From NCBI GenBank assembly GCA_930367205.1, contig OV884014.1, positions 106,932,638-106,996,637 on the forward strand: a stretch of 64,000 bases of DNA, read 5' to 3'. Position 1 is the first letter of the stretch, and each line of letters opens with the position of its first letter. The notes under the pieces are model-generated. The model saw only the letters and a program-made list of their open reading frames with translations. It searched no databases and had not been told where the DNA came from. Position numbers and translations under genes: made by a program. Source of the DNA: Acanthosoma haemorrhoidale. Taxonomy: Eukaryota > Arthropoda > Insecta > Hemiptera > Acanthosomatidae. This document shows, piece after piece, positions 53,601 to 64,000 of this stretch.

Positions 53601-56600
53601 AAATATTATGTTCTTTAACTTTAAATATATTTTATTTATTATTTACTATTAGGTTCTATTAACAAAAATAATTCTGGCAAAAAGATGAATTTAATTTTAC
53701 AAACATAACAAAAAAATAAACTTATATTAATTATATAAATACTTGTGTATTAATTCGATTCCTTTTCTTCTTCAATGGTCTTCTTTTTATTCAAATTTAT
53801 AATTCTTCTCTTCGTGCTATTTCTCTTCCGTTCCGTTCCAAGTCAACAACCACTAACCAACAAAGTTTTCAAGTTTTTCATACTCACAATCTCAAGCTAA
53901 TAACATGTATTACGGGCTGATGCCAAAGCTAGATGAGTATAATTCTCAGTGTGTTTTCATTATCACAACCACAACAATACTAATTATAACTGGCTAAACT
54001 AGAGAGTCATTCTCTGTGTGTTTCTATCATCACAACCAGTAGACTGTCCTTTGTTTTTTCTTTTCACTTTCCTTTGTTTTTATTTGCCTTCTTGATTCAC
54101 GGTTGGATTAAATATTATATAAAAACTCCACAATATCTAATATCACAACAATATATATAAACTACATAAATTAATAATATTTCTTTTAATTTTCTAAATA
54201 CTTAACAACGTTAAATAGGATATTGTCTTTCTCCGGTTTAAAAGTTATAGCATTTTAGTTCCTCGTTCGGTGACCAATTTATTCTACACGAAAGTTTGTG
54301 TGGGCAGGTCCGTGAATTAGGTCTATTTTCTCACTGTAATCGCAAGAAAGTGCCTATCCAATCGAACCTATTCATGTTTCAAAAAATGCAATTTGGTATT
54401 AAATCAATACAGAGTCCTCTGGTCTTAAGGTCTAATATTTAGGACGGACTAGTTTTATATTAACTCATGACTTTTCAATTAACTCATTTTGCCACCTTAT
54501 CTTCTGTTTCCTTCTTATCTGCTATAATGCATCTATACGGCCTCTTGCTGCAGAATCTGTCCACCAGTAAGTCAATTCTAGCTTCGTATTCCTTAACTGT
54601 GCCCACATCATATTTGTTCCTTTCAAATACTATACTGTACTTTTCTATCAGTCTTTCTATCTTAATTTTTTTCATATCATCTAAGTGATCTAATTTTATG
54701 TTGAACCCGTCTTCTTCGATATGTTCATTAAAATTTTCTTTAACTTCTTCATTTTTTTCTTTCTTTTTCTCAGTATTTCCTGTTTCCTCTTCTGTAGCAT
54801 TTGTAGATTCTAATTTGAATTAATCTAATTTTTTTTATAATATCTAATTCTATAAGAAAATTTTCCAAACCTTCTCTCCCTACAATGAACACATCAACAT
54901 ATTTTGCTATGTCAAATTTTTTTATTTTTATTGTTACTAAACATTTTGTTAGTGTCACACCATTGACTGTTTTTAAATATATCTTATTTACGTTTTCTGT
55001 TTTTTCCATTATTATCTTGATTAATTTTGAATTTATTAGAGAGACTTTCTTGATCCTGGATCATGTGACTCGTTTACCTGTAACTTCTCTCTAATAATAT
55101 ATTTACTTTAATCGATGGTGTGATTATTCGTGTTTTTTTTGGTCTGTATTTAGATCTACTTCTAATACTAAGTTAATTCCTATTATTATAGTTTCATTTG
55201 TTTAACCAGCATGAAGCTTCTGGATGATATTTTTGTTTAATTGTTCACAATTATTGCATGGCATTTTCTCTTAAAATTTATTTTTACTGTAAAGTTTTTC
55301 CTCTTTCTTTTTTATATAATTATTTTTGTTCAGTAGACCCTCACATTTTCTGATTTCAAGATATAATCTAGTTGAATTCTTAAATGTTTCTTCATCCATC
55401 TTATTTATAATGAACTCAGGTAAACTGATAGCTATAAGCATCATTAAAGTCTTTGAACTAATACTGTCATCCCTATCTAACAATAATTTCTTATTTTTCA
55501 TGGCGTATTCCATCAGTAGACCTTCTTTGACTAGAGTCATGCGATAAAGCGTAATACTGGCTAGGTAGTAACAGTTGTCGCTACAACAATGAATGGCAGC
55601 CTTCTCATAATTAAATAATTATTTGCTTGTTTTGAAAAAATAATAAATTTTTTTTTGGAATGTGTTTTTAAAATTTTTAACAATTTTGTTTTTATTTCAG
55701 GGGTATTGGAATGACCAAAGCAGACTTGGTAAAAAATCTGGGAACCCTTGCTAAGTCTTCAATTATTGGCTTCACGGATGCAATTCAGAGAGGAGCAGAT
55801 ATCTCAAGATTTGGTTTTGGTTTCTACTCTGCTTACCTCGTTGCTGACAAAGTTGTAGTCAGTTCAAAGCACAATGATGATGCGCAGTACTTGTGGGAGT
55901 CAGCAGGAGGCAGTTTTACCATCAGACCTGACCATCGTGAGCCTCTTGGTAGGGGGACAAAAATTGTTCTGTTTGTCAAGGAGAATCAAGCTGAATTTTT
56001 AGAATATGATAAGATTAGGGAAGTAGTCAAAAAACATTGTCAGTTTATTGGGTTTCCTATCAAACTGGTTGTTGAAAAAGAAAGAGATAGGGAATTCAGT
56101 GAAGATTACGATGCAGAAGATTATGAAGGAGATGATGATGAATCAGAAGAAAAGAAAAGCGAAGGAGACAAGAAAAAGACTCCAAAAGAGAAGTATACTG
56201 AAGACGAAGTTTTAAACACAACTCAACTGATCTGGACCAGGAACCTTGTAGATATTACAGGAGAAGAATATAGCGAATTCTACAAATCCCTCACCAATGA
56301 TTGGGAAGGTCACCTGGCAGCTGAACACTTCTCAGTTAAAGGAGAGCTAAAAATCAAAGCTCTTCTTTTTGTACCAAAGAGAGCACTTTCTGATTTATAT
56401 GAAAACAAAAAAAAGACGAAATATATCAAGTTATATGTGAGGGGAGTTTTGATCATGGATGGCTTTGAAGATCTTCTCCCTGAATATCTCAACTTCGTCA
56501 GAGGTGTTGTTCATTTGGATGATTTGTCTATCAATCTGAAAGCGCTCCGGGAGTGTGAATTTCTCGAAGTCACAAGAAAGATTTTGGTCGAGCAATGTCT

Positions 56601-56775
56601 TGAACTCTTCAAAGGAATGGCTAGATACAAATTAATTTACAACAAGTTCTACGAGGAATTCAGTGAAAATTTAAAACTAGGGATTAACCAGGATAGCACC
56701 AACAGGAGTAAACTTTCCGAATTATTAAGGTGGTATTATCTTCAGGATGATCCAGATTGGTTTGGGGTGTCATAG
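47690..56775 (+). CDS. Hsp90: Truncated Hsp90-like protein, copy 2 (spliced, 446 aa)
   Basis: Exons 47690-47836, 48753-48871 and 55701-56775, same phases and splice signals as copy 1. The protein differs from copy 1 only at residue 2 (Val for Leu). It shares every oddity: shortened lid (RFGFGFYS), altered catalytic loop (LKALRECEF), loss of the dimerisation domain, TAG and post-stop MEEVV tail. These lesions therefore predate the duplication, while the frame has stayed open since. Intron 2 is 916 bp, intron 3 is 6829 bp. Confidence 0.85.
50090..50947 (-). pseudogene. Gag A, copy 2
   Basis: The frame 50947-50432 (171 codons) extends 12 codons further upstream than in copy 1 because copy 2 lacks the short insert at 16739-16790. 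The same [14 protein letters not shown] repeat is present. The following capsid block is only a trace (50090-50240). Confidence 0.65.
51205..51520 (-). pseudogene. Protease B, copy 2
   Basis: [15 protein letters not shown] and following as in copy 1; FFEKN replaces FLKKN after the catalytic loop. Confidence 0.75.
51603..53472 (-). pseudogene. Gag B, copy 2 (longer frames)
   Basis: The N-terminal frame 53472-52624 has 282 codons, 41 more than copy 1, because of extra coiled-coil repeats built from [11 protein letters not shown]-type units. The second frame 52586-51603 has 327 codons, since copy 2 keeps the T missing near 18362. The capsid-like start ([13 protein letters not shown]) and the overlapping end of the first frame show the two were once one Gag reading frame. 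Confidence 0.7.
53585..54150 (-). mobile_element. LTR B and primer-binding site, copy 2
   Basis: 549-bp LTR, TGTTGTGATATT at 54150 to the ATAATAT end at 53602, with primer-binding site TGACGCCCAACGTAAGG (one change from copy 1). Confidence 0.7.
54465..54745 (-). pseudogene. RT-leader fragment, element C, copy 2
   Basis: The frame 54675-54484 is open over [19 protein letters not shown] and RPYRCII, the gypsy pattern just before RT. It is one of the better preserved fragments. No RT core follows. Confidence 0.7.
54770..55540 (-). pseudogene. Protease C and Gag C remnants, copy 2
   Basis: 55009-54770 (protease C-terminal half) and 55540-55271 (Gag) are near-identical to 20494-20733 and 20996-21265, with the same broken knuckle region between. 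Confidence 0.55.
55701..56775 (+). CDS. Hsp90: Hsp90-like coding exon 3 (exon 4), copy 2
   Basis: 1075 nt from TTTCAG|GGGTATTGG to TAG at 56773-56775. The encoded 354 residues after GIG are identical to copy 1. Confidence 0.88.
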
Positions 56776-56868
56776 CGTGTCACAGAAGAAGAACCTCCCA
56801 CAGTAGAGTTGCCACCGATGCCCAGGCGCAGTTCTGAGGATGCTTCGAGAATGGAGGAGGTTGTTTAA
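56776..56868 (+). other. Post-stop Hsp90-like tail, copy 2
   Basis: Same 30 codons ending SRMEEVV as in copy 1, then TAA. A poly(A) hexamer lies at 57067-57072. Confidence 0.75.
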
Positions 56869-57072
56869 AGGTCTCATGTAAATTATTTTTTATTACTTTT
56901 TCTAATTCTGTTATAAATAGTGAATTATTTATTATTAAAAGTAATTCACTGGTGATATTTTCTGTTTTGTACATTATGTATATTTATTTCATAGATATAT
57001 TTGTACCAGCGATTTTCATTTTTTGTATATTTCTAGATATAAGCTTGATGTAAAATATAACTTATAAATAAA

Positions 57073-57493
57073 AGTATTTTATAAAATTATTGTTTTTTTC
57101 CTATCCAAGTCCTATCTAAAGGATGCTTAAAGATTTTCTTATAAATAACGGATTTATATAACTGTTTTTTCAGTACATATTTTAAGGTGTTAAGTTTATT
57201 TGACAATTATTTTAATTTTTTTTCATTGAATAAGTAATCATCAATTGACCATTATGATTTAACCTATTAAAGTATTTTTAGTCGAAAATACATTACCTTA
57301 AAACATTTATTAACTTGGGGTTTGACTTCTGCATAAATCATGCAGAGTTCATATATTTCTCTACTTTTGGTCATATCTAAATTTTGGTCACCATTAAAAA
57401 ATATCAAAAATTCAAACAAATAAGGATTTATTTATGGTTTGTAAAATATTTGTATGAATCCATTGATAATCCTTAAAAAACTGCAATATTAGT
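57073..57493. other. Non-coding stretch, copy 2
   Basis: Counterpart of 22798-23218; nothing recognised. Confidence 0.5.
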
Positions 57494-57882
57494 AAAATCA
57501 GTGAAGTGAGCAATATCACACAATTAAGGGCTTACTGATCTTCCTAATTGCTCTCTCTTGATTGACTTGGTAAATTTTATTAAATTATTTTTCATCACCA
57601 TTCAATTCCAAAACAGTTTATCTTGCATGCCCCATTGATTGTTGCTGTGTATAGGAGTTAGTTATAATAATAAATAAACTAAATCTTATGTTCAATATAC
57701 CCCAATGCTGTAAGCTCAGGAATCAAATCGATTAGTATTTGGAATAAGTGAGTGGCATCCCAGTAAATAAAATATTTAAATTACTCGACTAGAGTGTAGA
57801 GGCGTGAGACTGAGGGTAAGGCAGGTAAAAGAAAATATATGTATTGATAGAAAGATAGTCTCTATGTATTTCCTTACATTCT
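57494..57882 (+). repeat. Left arm of the 390-bp inverted repeat, copy 2
   Basis: Counterpart of 23219-23607. Its partner begins at 63917 and is cut by the window end. Confidence 0.85.
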
Positions 57883-58380
57883 ATATATTTGGATACATTA
57901 ACGTATTAGTAGTTCCTATGGGATCATAAATCAATTAAGCCTTCATTCGCCGAAGACAGCATAATTGGGAACTGTTGTTCTGTGACTTGAGAAACCCTAA
58001 AATTTGCAGAGTGGGTTGGACAAGGACATACGGGTCCCATTAAATTTTTATAATATAGCTCTCCACAATGTTGTTAAATATACTATTAAATATGGATCAT
58101 TGGATATCCCGGAAAAAACCCTTTTATCTTTAATTAATCCTTCTCACTCCGGGCTTGGCAATAATTCATTCTTCTGTTATATTAATACATAGAAAGTGTA
58201 GTATTATGTACTAGTTGAATTTTAAATAGAAGAAGACTTTTTGAGAACACTGCTTTAATACGTGATTGAAACAAAACTGAACATGAACATGAATCCGCTT
58301 ATCCTTAGGTAACAACGACTTCACCTAATCGATGAATCGATATATACGATAGTTCGATAGACACAACAATTCTCCGCGAC

Positions 58381-59103
58381 TTAGTTAAGCACATAATCAG
58401 AAAAGTGAGCCGGAACGCGACGTTGTCTCTGGGATCTACGTAGAGGCTGGAATTCAGGTTGTGCTGCCGGAAGTGTAGTCTCAGTGGTTACTGGATCAGG
58501 AGCAGTGATGGTTGAAGGCTCGACTGGTGATGTGGGAGTTGCAGAATTCCTTGGCTGCCTAATTTCGTTGTCAGAGAAGGTAAATTTCTTCTTAGCATGC
58601 GAAGCTTGACTAGGAGTAATGTCCTTCTTTATCTGCTCTGGAACGTCCACGGGACGCAGCTGGTCGATGTGGCGCTTCAAGGTGTAGCCATCCCCATCTA
58701 AGGTGATTAGGTAGTGCAACTTGCCGAATTTATTGGTTACAGTGCCAAATCTCCATGAAGATTTTCCATTTGCATACCACCTAGCTTGTACTCTGTCTCC
58801 TATCTGGAGTTGGCGAACTTTCTTATAGTTATCTGGAGATAAATCATAATTGTTAATCGGTGGTTTGAGTGCATCTAGCTTTATGTTAATTTTCCTATTG
58901 AGATACAGTTCTGCCGGAGATTTCCCACAGGCTAACGGCGTTGAACGGTAGCGCAGGAGTATCTCTTGAACTTTGGTCTGCAGAGGCATTGTCAATTTAG
59001 ACATTGCTTTCAATTTGTTTTTGAATGTCTGAACATTCCTCTCCGCCAATCCGTTCGTAGCCGGATGTCCCGGGGCTATAAATTTTTGTTTAATTCCAGC
59101 CAT
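58381..59103 (-). pseudogene. Integrase C-terminal part, copy 2
   Basis: Same 240 codons as 24116-24838. With three 14-bp units upstream, it lies in the same frame as the main gag-pol, but TGA and TAA inside the repeats still interrupt. Confidence 0.85.
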
Positions 59104-59163
59104 ATCACAGAATTCGGTGAATTTCTCACTCTTGAAAATGGTTGCATTATCAGAACTCCATTA

Positions 59164-62100
59164 TCAGAACTCCATTATCAGAACTAGTATTCGTGGAAAT
59201 CCATGGATGTAGAATATTGATTGTAGTAATTTAATAGTTTCTTGCGAAGTAGGGGCTTCTTTTGATATACGCACTTCCACCCATCTGGATTTGGCGTCAA
59301 CCAGTAACAAAAAATGGTGATTTTCAAATGGTCCTGCATAGTCTATATGGACTCTCTCAAAATTTTCTGTTGGTTCTTCCCAGGAATGAATAGGAACTTT
59401 TTCTGGATTTTTCCTTATGGTGGCACATTCCTGACAGGATTTCACCAGATTTTCAATTTGTTGGTCAATATTTTTCCAATAAACATACCTTCTCGCTAAC
59501 TGCTTCATTTTCACAATACCTATATGCGTGTGGTGTAACTCTTTTAATACATCTTCTTGAAGAGTTCGAGGTATTATAATTCTCTGACCCTTGAAAATTA
59601 TTCCATTTTGTAAATAGTATTCTGAATCATAGCAATCATTATTTAACAAATCACATTTTATCTTAGATAATTCTTCGTCCCTAGCTGTTTCCTCTGCTAA
59701 AGTTTTATAAGTTAATGAGTTATTCGAAATACTGTAAACACATTCATTAGAAATTAGGTCAACTTCCATATTAATTTCATCTTCAATAGTAGTAGTTTCT
59801 TCTTGTATTGGCGTTCTTGATAGGTAGTCTGCATGTACATTTTCTTCTGCAGGTCGATGCTGGATTTTATAATCAAAATTGGTAAGCCAAGCCGCATATC
59901 TCATTAACCTAGCGGATGTCATCGCTGGTAGGTTTGCACCTTCATGAAAAATTCTACTTAGTGGTTTGTTGTCTGTAATCAACGTGAAGGTTCTTCCAAA
60001 TAGAAAATAAAAAAAATTTTTCAAGGCGAATACAATGGCTAGAGCCTCTCTGTCTAACTGACTATAATTCATTTCCGATTTCGAAAGTGATCTTGAAGCA
60101 TATGCAATTGGCTTTTCTATGCCATCGACTACATGAGACAACACACCTGCTATGCCGGTCGGCGAAGCGTCGCTAGCTACAACTACAGGTAATTCAGGAT
60201 TGAAAGGTGTTAGGACTCTATCATTAGCCATTTCATTTTTTAAAGTTCTGAAGGCGATTTCACACTCCGAAGACCAGTGAAATTTTCTTTCCTTCTGGAG
60301 TAATAATCGAATTGGATGTGTAATTTTTGAAGAATTTGGAATGAATCTTGAATAATAAGAGATGATTCCTAAAAATCTTTTGACATCTTCTTGATTTTGA
60401 GGTCGTGGAGCTTCTGTAATAGCCTTAATCTTTGATGGATCCTTTGAAATTTTGTTTCCTTCAACAATGTAACCAAGATATTTAATTTTAGTTTCGAAAA
60501 ATTGGCATTTTTTTTTGTTTAAGTGTAAATCGTAAGATTGAAGTCTTTCCAGGCAAGCACAAAGTCGATTGTAACAATCTTGTAGAGTTGAACCATGCAC
60601 TATAATGTCGTCAAAGTAAGCTGTAACGCCAGGAAGACCCGCCAGGATCTGGTCCATAATGCGATGAAACTCGCTTGGAGCAGTCTTGATTCCGAAAGAC
60701 AGCCGGTTGAATTTAAATGTTCCTTTATGAGTTATGATTGTTTGAACGTTAGCGCTCTCTTCGTCGACCGGAATATGTAAGTAAGCTTTGAATAAGTCCA
60801 ATGTACAAAAAAAATTAGAATTTCGAAGATTACTTAGAATATCATCAATTTTAGGAATCGGGTAGTGCGCTGAAAGAAGCTGAGGATTGACTGCTACTTT
60901 ATAATCAATGCAAAGTCTTACTGACCCGTCGGGCTTAGGTATAACAACTAGCGGTGACGCCCAATCACTAACTTGAACTGGAGTAATAATTCCTTCTCTT
61001 TCAAGGTTACTAAGCTCTTCTTCCACCTTTGTTTTTAGAGCGAATGGAATCTCTCTTGCTTTCAGACATACGGATTTTGAATTTTCTTTCAATTTTAAAT
61101 TACATTGAATGTCAGGAGTGCAACCAACACGCTGCTCGAAAATTAATTTGAATTTCGAGTAAATATTTTGTAAAAAATTTGTTGTGTTTACGCATGCTAT
61201 AGAATCACTTCGGGGTGACATATTCTTGATGTCTAAATCTTCCAATTTAATGTTCAAATGTCGAATCCAGGTACGGCCCAGTAGAGGTGTAAATCCGTCC
61301 GGAACCACAAACAATATTTCTGTCGATACTATATCTCTGTATTGAACGGGTGCTTCCACATAACCCAATGGAGTCACAATTTCAGATGTGTATGACCTAA
61401 ATCGTATGTTGGTGCTTTGAATATTTGCTTTAAGTTGAAGTTTATTAAAAATAGACTTGGGTAGCAGAGTCTGTCCCGCACCAGAATCCACTTCGAAGGT
61501 TTGTAACTTGTCTTCAATTTTGACATTAACAAAATATTTTTGCGCATCTTGAATTGTTTGAAGAGATTGCTCAGCATAAATATCAATTATCTGGTAAACA
61601 TCATATGTTTCTAATGAACTTGAATCAGCATCCTCATTATTAACAGAATTAATATTTTTCTTGGAAGAGATAAGCTTTTTTAAACAAACTTTCTCAACAT
61701 GTCCTTCTTTCTTGCAATATTTACACTTTACCTGGTTGAATTTTACTTTACATTCTTTAGCGTTGTGATTATTACGGCCACAGCGAAAACATAGTCCTTC
61801 AATTCCAAGATTTTTAAAATCTATTGTTTGTTTTTGTCGGAAGCGTGCAGTGGAGAAAGATCTTGTAGGTCTTGAAACTCTATTAATTGAAGAATCATGT
61901 GACCTTTCTCCCGAAATCTCCCTGCTATCAGAGATAGACGCCTCTAATGCCCGAGCTTTTGTTATGGCTTCATCGAATGTACCAGGGCTCTGTAGTAATA
62001 ATTGCTGTCTCATCGACTGATCGCTCAGGCCTCTAATAAACTGTGACAACAAGAAAATATCTGAGACTGACTTTCCACATTCACATACAAATTGGCATTT

Positions 62101-62544
62101 AGGAACAAACTTTTTCAATTCGTGTGCATATGTATTTACTGGTTCATTAGAATTCTGCTTCTGTGATAAAAATCTATGACGTTCGACAATTACGCTTGAT
62201 TTGGGAATTAACTGATCCTTTAAAATTTCAATCACTTCTTTGTAATTTAAGTTAGAAACTTCTTTAGGTATGGCAGAAAATTTTAAGAGTTCATATTGTT
62301 CTGCACCTATACTATTTAAAAGAATTGTTTTAGATGCAAATTCATTATTTTCCAAACCTTTCATTAATAAATAATTATTGAATCTTTCAAGGTACTGAGA
62401 AAAACATTCTTTAGATTTATCAAAATTTTCAAAATTACAAATTATAGATTCGGACTGTTTTTGAATTGGAATTACACCCTGTAAAAAGGCTTGAAATTGT
62501 GCTTGTTGAACAGCCATAAATTGTTTAAATTGTTCAGGATCCAT
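59164..62544 (-). CDS. Gag-Pol polyprotein of the Ty3/gypsy element, copy 2
   Basis: 1126 codons, identical in layout to copy 1: two CCHC knuckles, protease DSGA, RT YFDD, RNase H, integrase zinc domain and first catalytic Asp. One residue differs (Gln for His at position 83). It ends in the repeat-induced stop. Primer-binding site TGGCGACGAGGATCAAAA lies at 62761-62744. Confidence 0.92.
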   Translation of the reverse strand: MDPEQFKQFMAVQQAQFQAFLQGVIPIQKQSESIICNFENFDKSKECFSQYLERFNNYLLMKGLENNEFASKTILLNSIGAEQYELLKFSAIPKEVSNLNYKEVIEILKDQLIPKSSVIVERHRFLSQKQNSNEPVNTYAHELKKFVPKCQFVCECGKSVSDIFLLSQFIRGLSDQSMRQQLLLQSPGTFDEAITKARALEASISDSREISGERSHDSSINRVSRPTRSFSTARFRQKQTIDFKNLGIEGLCFRCGRNNHNAKECKVKFNQVKCKYCKKEGHVEKVCLKKLISSKKNINSVNNEDADSSSLETYDVYQIIDIYAEQSLQTIQDAQKYFVNVKIEDKLQTFEVDSGAGQTLLPKSIFNKLQLKANIQSTNIRFRSYTSEIVTPLGYVEAPVQYRDIVSTEILFVVPDGFTPLLGRTWIRHLNIKLEDLDIKNMSPRSDSIACVNTTNFLQNIYSKFKLIFEQRVGCTPDIQCNLKLKENSKSVCLKAREIPFALKTKVEEELSNLEREGIITPVQVSDWASPLVVIPKPDGSVRLCIDYKVAVNPQLLSAHYPIPKIDDILSNLRNSNFFCTLDLFKAYLHIPVDEESANVQTIITHKGTFKFNRLSFGIKTAPSEFHRIMDQILAGLPGVTAYFDDIIVHGSTLQDCYNRLCACLERLQSYDLHLNKKKCQFFETKIKYLGYIVEGNKISKDPSKIKAITEAPRPQNQEDVKRFLGIISYYSRFIPNSSKITHPIRLLLQKERKFHWSSECEIAFRTLKNEMANDRVLTPFNPELPVVVASDASPTGIAGVLSHVVDGIEKPIAYASRSLSKSEMNYSQLDREALAIVFALKNFFYFLFGRTFTLITDNKPLSRIFHEGANLPAMTSARLMRYAAWLTNFDYKIQHRPAEENVHADYLSRTPIQEETTTIEDEINMEVDLISNECVYSISNNSLTYKTLAEETARDEELSKIKCDLLNNDCYDSEYYLQNGIIFKGQRIIIPRTLQEDVLKELHHTHIGIVKMKQLARRYVYWKNIDQQIENLVKSCQECATIRKNPEKVPIHSWEEPTENFERVHIDYAGPFENHHFLLLVDAKSRWVEVRISKEAPTSQETIKLLQSIFYIHGFPRILVLIMEF

Positions 62545-63007
62545 ATTTAATTTTTTTTTTATCTTGTTTAATATTAATATTGTAACTAACTTAGAATTGA
62601 ATATAGTTTATTTATGATTACTTGCAATGTAATAATAAAGATCCGAGTTCTTGAACACGATGTAGACAAACTATTCACAGTCAGTATTTATAATAATCAT
62701 AATTCACAACTATTAACAGTTCACTGTAACACCCAAAGTTCGCTTTTGATCCTCGTCGCCAGTTTATTATGTACTAGTTGAATTTTAAATAGAAGAAGAC
62801 TTTTTGAGAACACTGCTTTAATACGTGATTGAAACAAAACTGAACATGAACATGAATCCGCTTATCCTTAGATAACAACGACTTCACCTAATCGATGAAT
62901 CGATATATACGATAGTTCGATAGACACAACATGTAGTGAGTACATCGACATATTGTTTTCTTATAAATGACTAATAATTAATTAGTAACTTAAAAAATTC
63001 CTTTAAA

Positions 63008-63127
63008 TTTCTTATCCTCTACAACCTATACACAGCTGATGTCCCCTCTATACCCAAAACCTTCTTGGCCACATTCGCAGATGACTCAGCAGTCTTGTCA
63101 TCCCACCCAGACTTTTTAGCGGAATGA
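63008..63127 (+). pseudogene. Jockey-type LINE RT scrap, copy 2
   Basis: Same FADD-containing forty codons as 28729-28848. Confidence 0.8.
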
Positions 63128-63916
63128 GCAATAACTTTTGTTTGCAGGGGATATTATTAAGCCCCTATTATGTCTACCCTCCACAAACACCATAAAGTAG
63201 TTTTTACTACCATAGCTCAAAATATAAAAAGTCATTTGTTAGATAAACAACATCATTTTAAACCTTTGAAATATTTTGACAGTTTTCATTATTTGTTGAT
63301 AAGATAGTTGAGGCTAAACAAATACAATGGATACTTTTCACCGGATCTTGTCATAACATCTCTCATTATTGTAATTTCAGTGCCTGTTTCCATTATTATG
63401 TCTTATATACACTTCAAGACTAAATTAGATTAATGATTAAAGTGAGGTATCGCCGCTGCAAGAAATACTACTCATTGTTCGAGATCCACTTCAGTTGACA
63501 TTTATATAAAGGACTATACTATGAGTATAGTACTATGTGTTAGAGTAATAAATAGGTTTAATAGAACAAATGAGCATTATTTAGTATCTTTTTGCGATAA
63601 AAAGTTTCTCTATATAACAATTCATTTTAAACTTGTAAAAGAACTTATATTTTTTTTCTATTTTTTTTTTTTTTCCTAACAACAACTTTATTATGATAAA
63701 ATTACAATCTGCCTCATTGGGCTATAAGTAATTGTGATAAATTATCTCATTCATACCAATTTACCATTTTCATTCACTCGCTTATTCATATTGTATATAC
63801 AAATAGCCCAGAACCCCTTATAGGGATGAGTGGTGCAGTGCAATGACTGTGCTAGGGGATTAGGGTGGTTGAATAGGTTACTATGGAATTTTATGAACTT
63901 GGAAAGGATGACCTCA
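63128..63916. repeat. Non-coding, with inverted R1-like repeat, copy 2
   Basis: Counterpart of 28849-29637, including the poly(T) tract and the inverted R1-like segment at about 63683-63779. Confidence 0.55.
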
Positions 63917-64000
63917 AGAATGTAAGGAAATACATAGAGACTGTATCTTTCTATCAATACATATATTTTCTTTTACCTGCCTTACCCTCAGTCTCACGCC
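63917..64000 (-). repeat. Right arm of the inverted repeat, copy 2 (first 84 bp)
   Basis: Start of the counterpart of 29638-30028; the rest lies beyond the window. Confidence 0.8.

Larger units (their letters stand above)
48872..55700 (+). other. Intron 3, copy 2, with antisense retroelements
   Basis: Same series as copy 1 on the minus strand: RT-leader fragment 49285-49492, Gag A 50090-50947, LTR remnant about 51000-51200, protease B, Gag B, LTR B, then RT leader, protease and Gag of element C. The stretches 48872-49284, 49493-50089 and 54151-54464 show only AT-rich DNA. Confidence 0.75.
58202..62931 (-). mobile_element. Ty3/gypsy LTR retrotransposon, copy 2 (4730 bp)
   Basis: LTRs at 62931-62765 and 58368-58202 (one difference between them), target duplication TGTAG at 58197-58201 and 62932-62936, the same flanks as copy 1. 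So a single insertion was copied by the segmental duplication. It is longer than copy 1 by exactly one 14-bp unit. Confidence 0.93.
31573..64000 (+). repeat. Segmental duplication, copy 2 (cut by window end)
   Basis: Direct repeat of 1-29721 with small substitutions and several large indels. The main differences are a 206-bp LINE-like tail inside the solo LTR, an LTR plus primer-binding site kept only here, a 1066-bp deletion in the gypsy-like relic, 1.25 kb of the DUF7869-like region kept only here, and a 1.69-kb segment at 44306-45996 absent from copy 1. A tandem duplication is the simplest reading. An unmerged second haplotype joined end to end by the assembler is the main alternative. Confidence 0.96.

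Noticed and set aside
1..64000. Coordinated multi-gene system such as a defence island or biosynthetic cluster
   Set aside because: Apart from the Hsp90-like gene, every supported coding signal belongs to a mobile element or its relic.

Overview
This window is AT-rich eukaryotic nuclear DNA, almost certainly from an arthropod. The signs are spliced genes with GT-AG introns, a core promoter with a TATA box and an arthropod-type TCAGT initiator, a nuclear copy of mitochondrial COX1 that reads sensibly with the invertebrate mitochondrial code, and many families of invertebrate transposable elements (Ty3/gypsy LTR elements, Jockey-type LINE, Tc1/mariner, pogo-like). I cannot place it further (insect or crustacean).

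The dominant feature is a direct tandem segmental duplication. Copy 1 fills 1-31572 and copy 2 starts at 31573 and runs off the end. The offset between copies grows from 31572 to about 34279 through indels. Both copies carry, in order: AT-rich DNA, a solo LTR, a Tc1/mariner transposase scrap, a broken gypsy-like element, fold-back type repeats, a decayed DUF7869-like repeat protein, a long non-coding stretch, an Hsp90-like gene, and a nearly intact 4.7-kb Ty3/gypsy element lying between 390-bp inverted repeats. Copy 1 also shows a LINE-like tail and a COX1 NUMT; copy 2 is cut off before that point.

The only convincing host gene is an Hsp90 paralogue (13346-22500 and 47690-56775). It has a non-coding first exon and three coding exons and encodes 446 residues: N-terminal ATPase domain, charged linker and middle domain. 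The C-terminal dimerisation domain is missing. The ATP-lid glycine motif and the middle-domain catalytic loop are altered. An in-frame TAG separates the main frame from a 30-codon acidic tail ending MEEVV in place of the usual MEEVD. Exon 4 differs between copies only at two synonymous sites. Its third intron (6.8-6.9 kb) is packed with antisense gypsy-type gag, protease and RT-leader fragments.

The two copies record different histories. Each has lost parts the other keeps (LTR and PBS in copy 1, nucleocapsid and protease in copy 2 of the gypsy-like relic; the 5' part of the DUF7869-like gene in copy 1). They also differ in repeat counts: a 14-bp duplication in an integrase active-site segment and a 41-residue coiled-coil stretch in Gag. 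Divergence between copies is patchy, near zero over the Hsp90-like exon 4 and the 4.7-kb element but over 1% in places nearby, which suggests gene conversion. I found no convincing new multi-gene system; the best candidates for a second look are the truncated Hsp90 pair and the processes sculpting the duplication.
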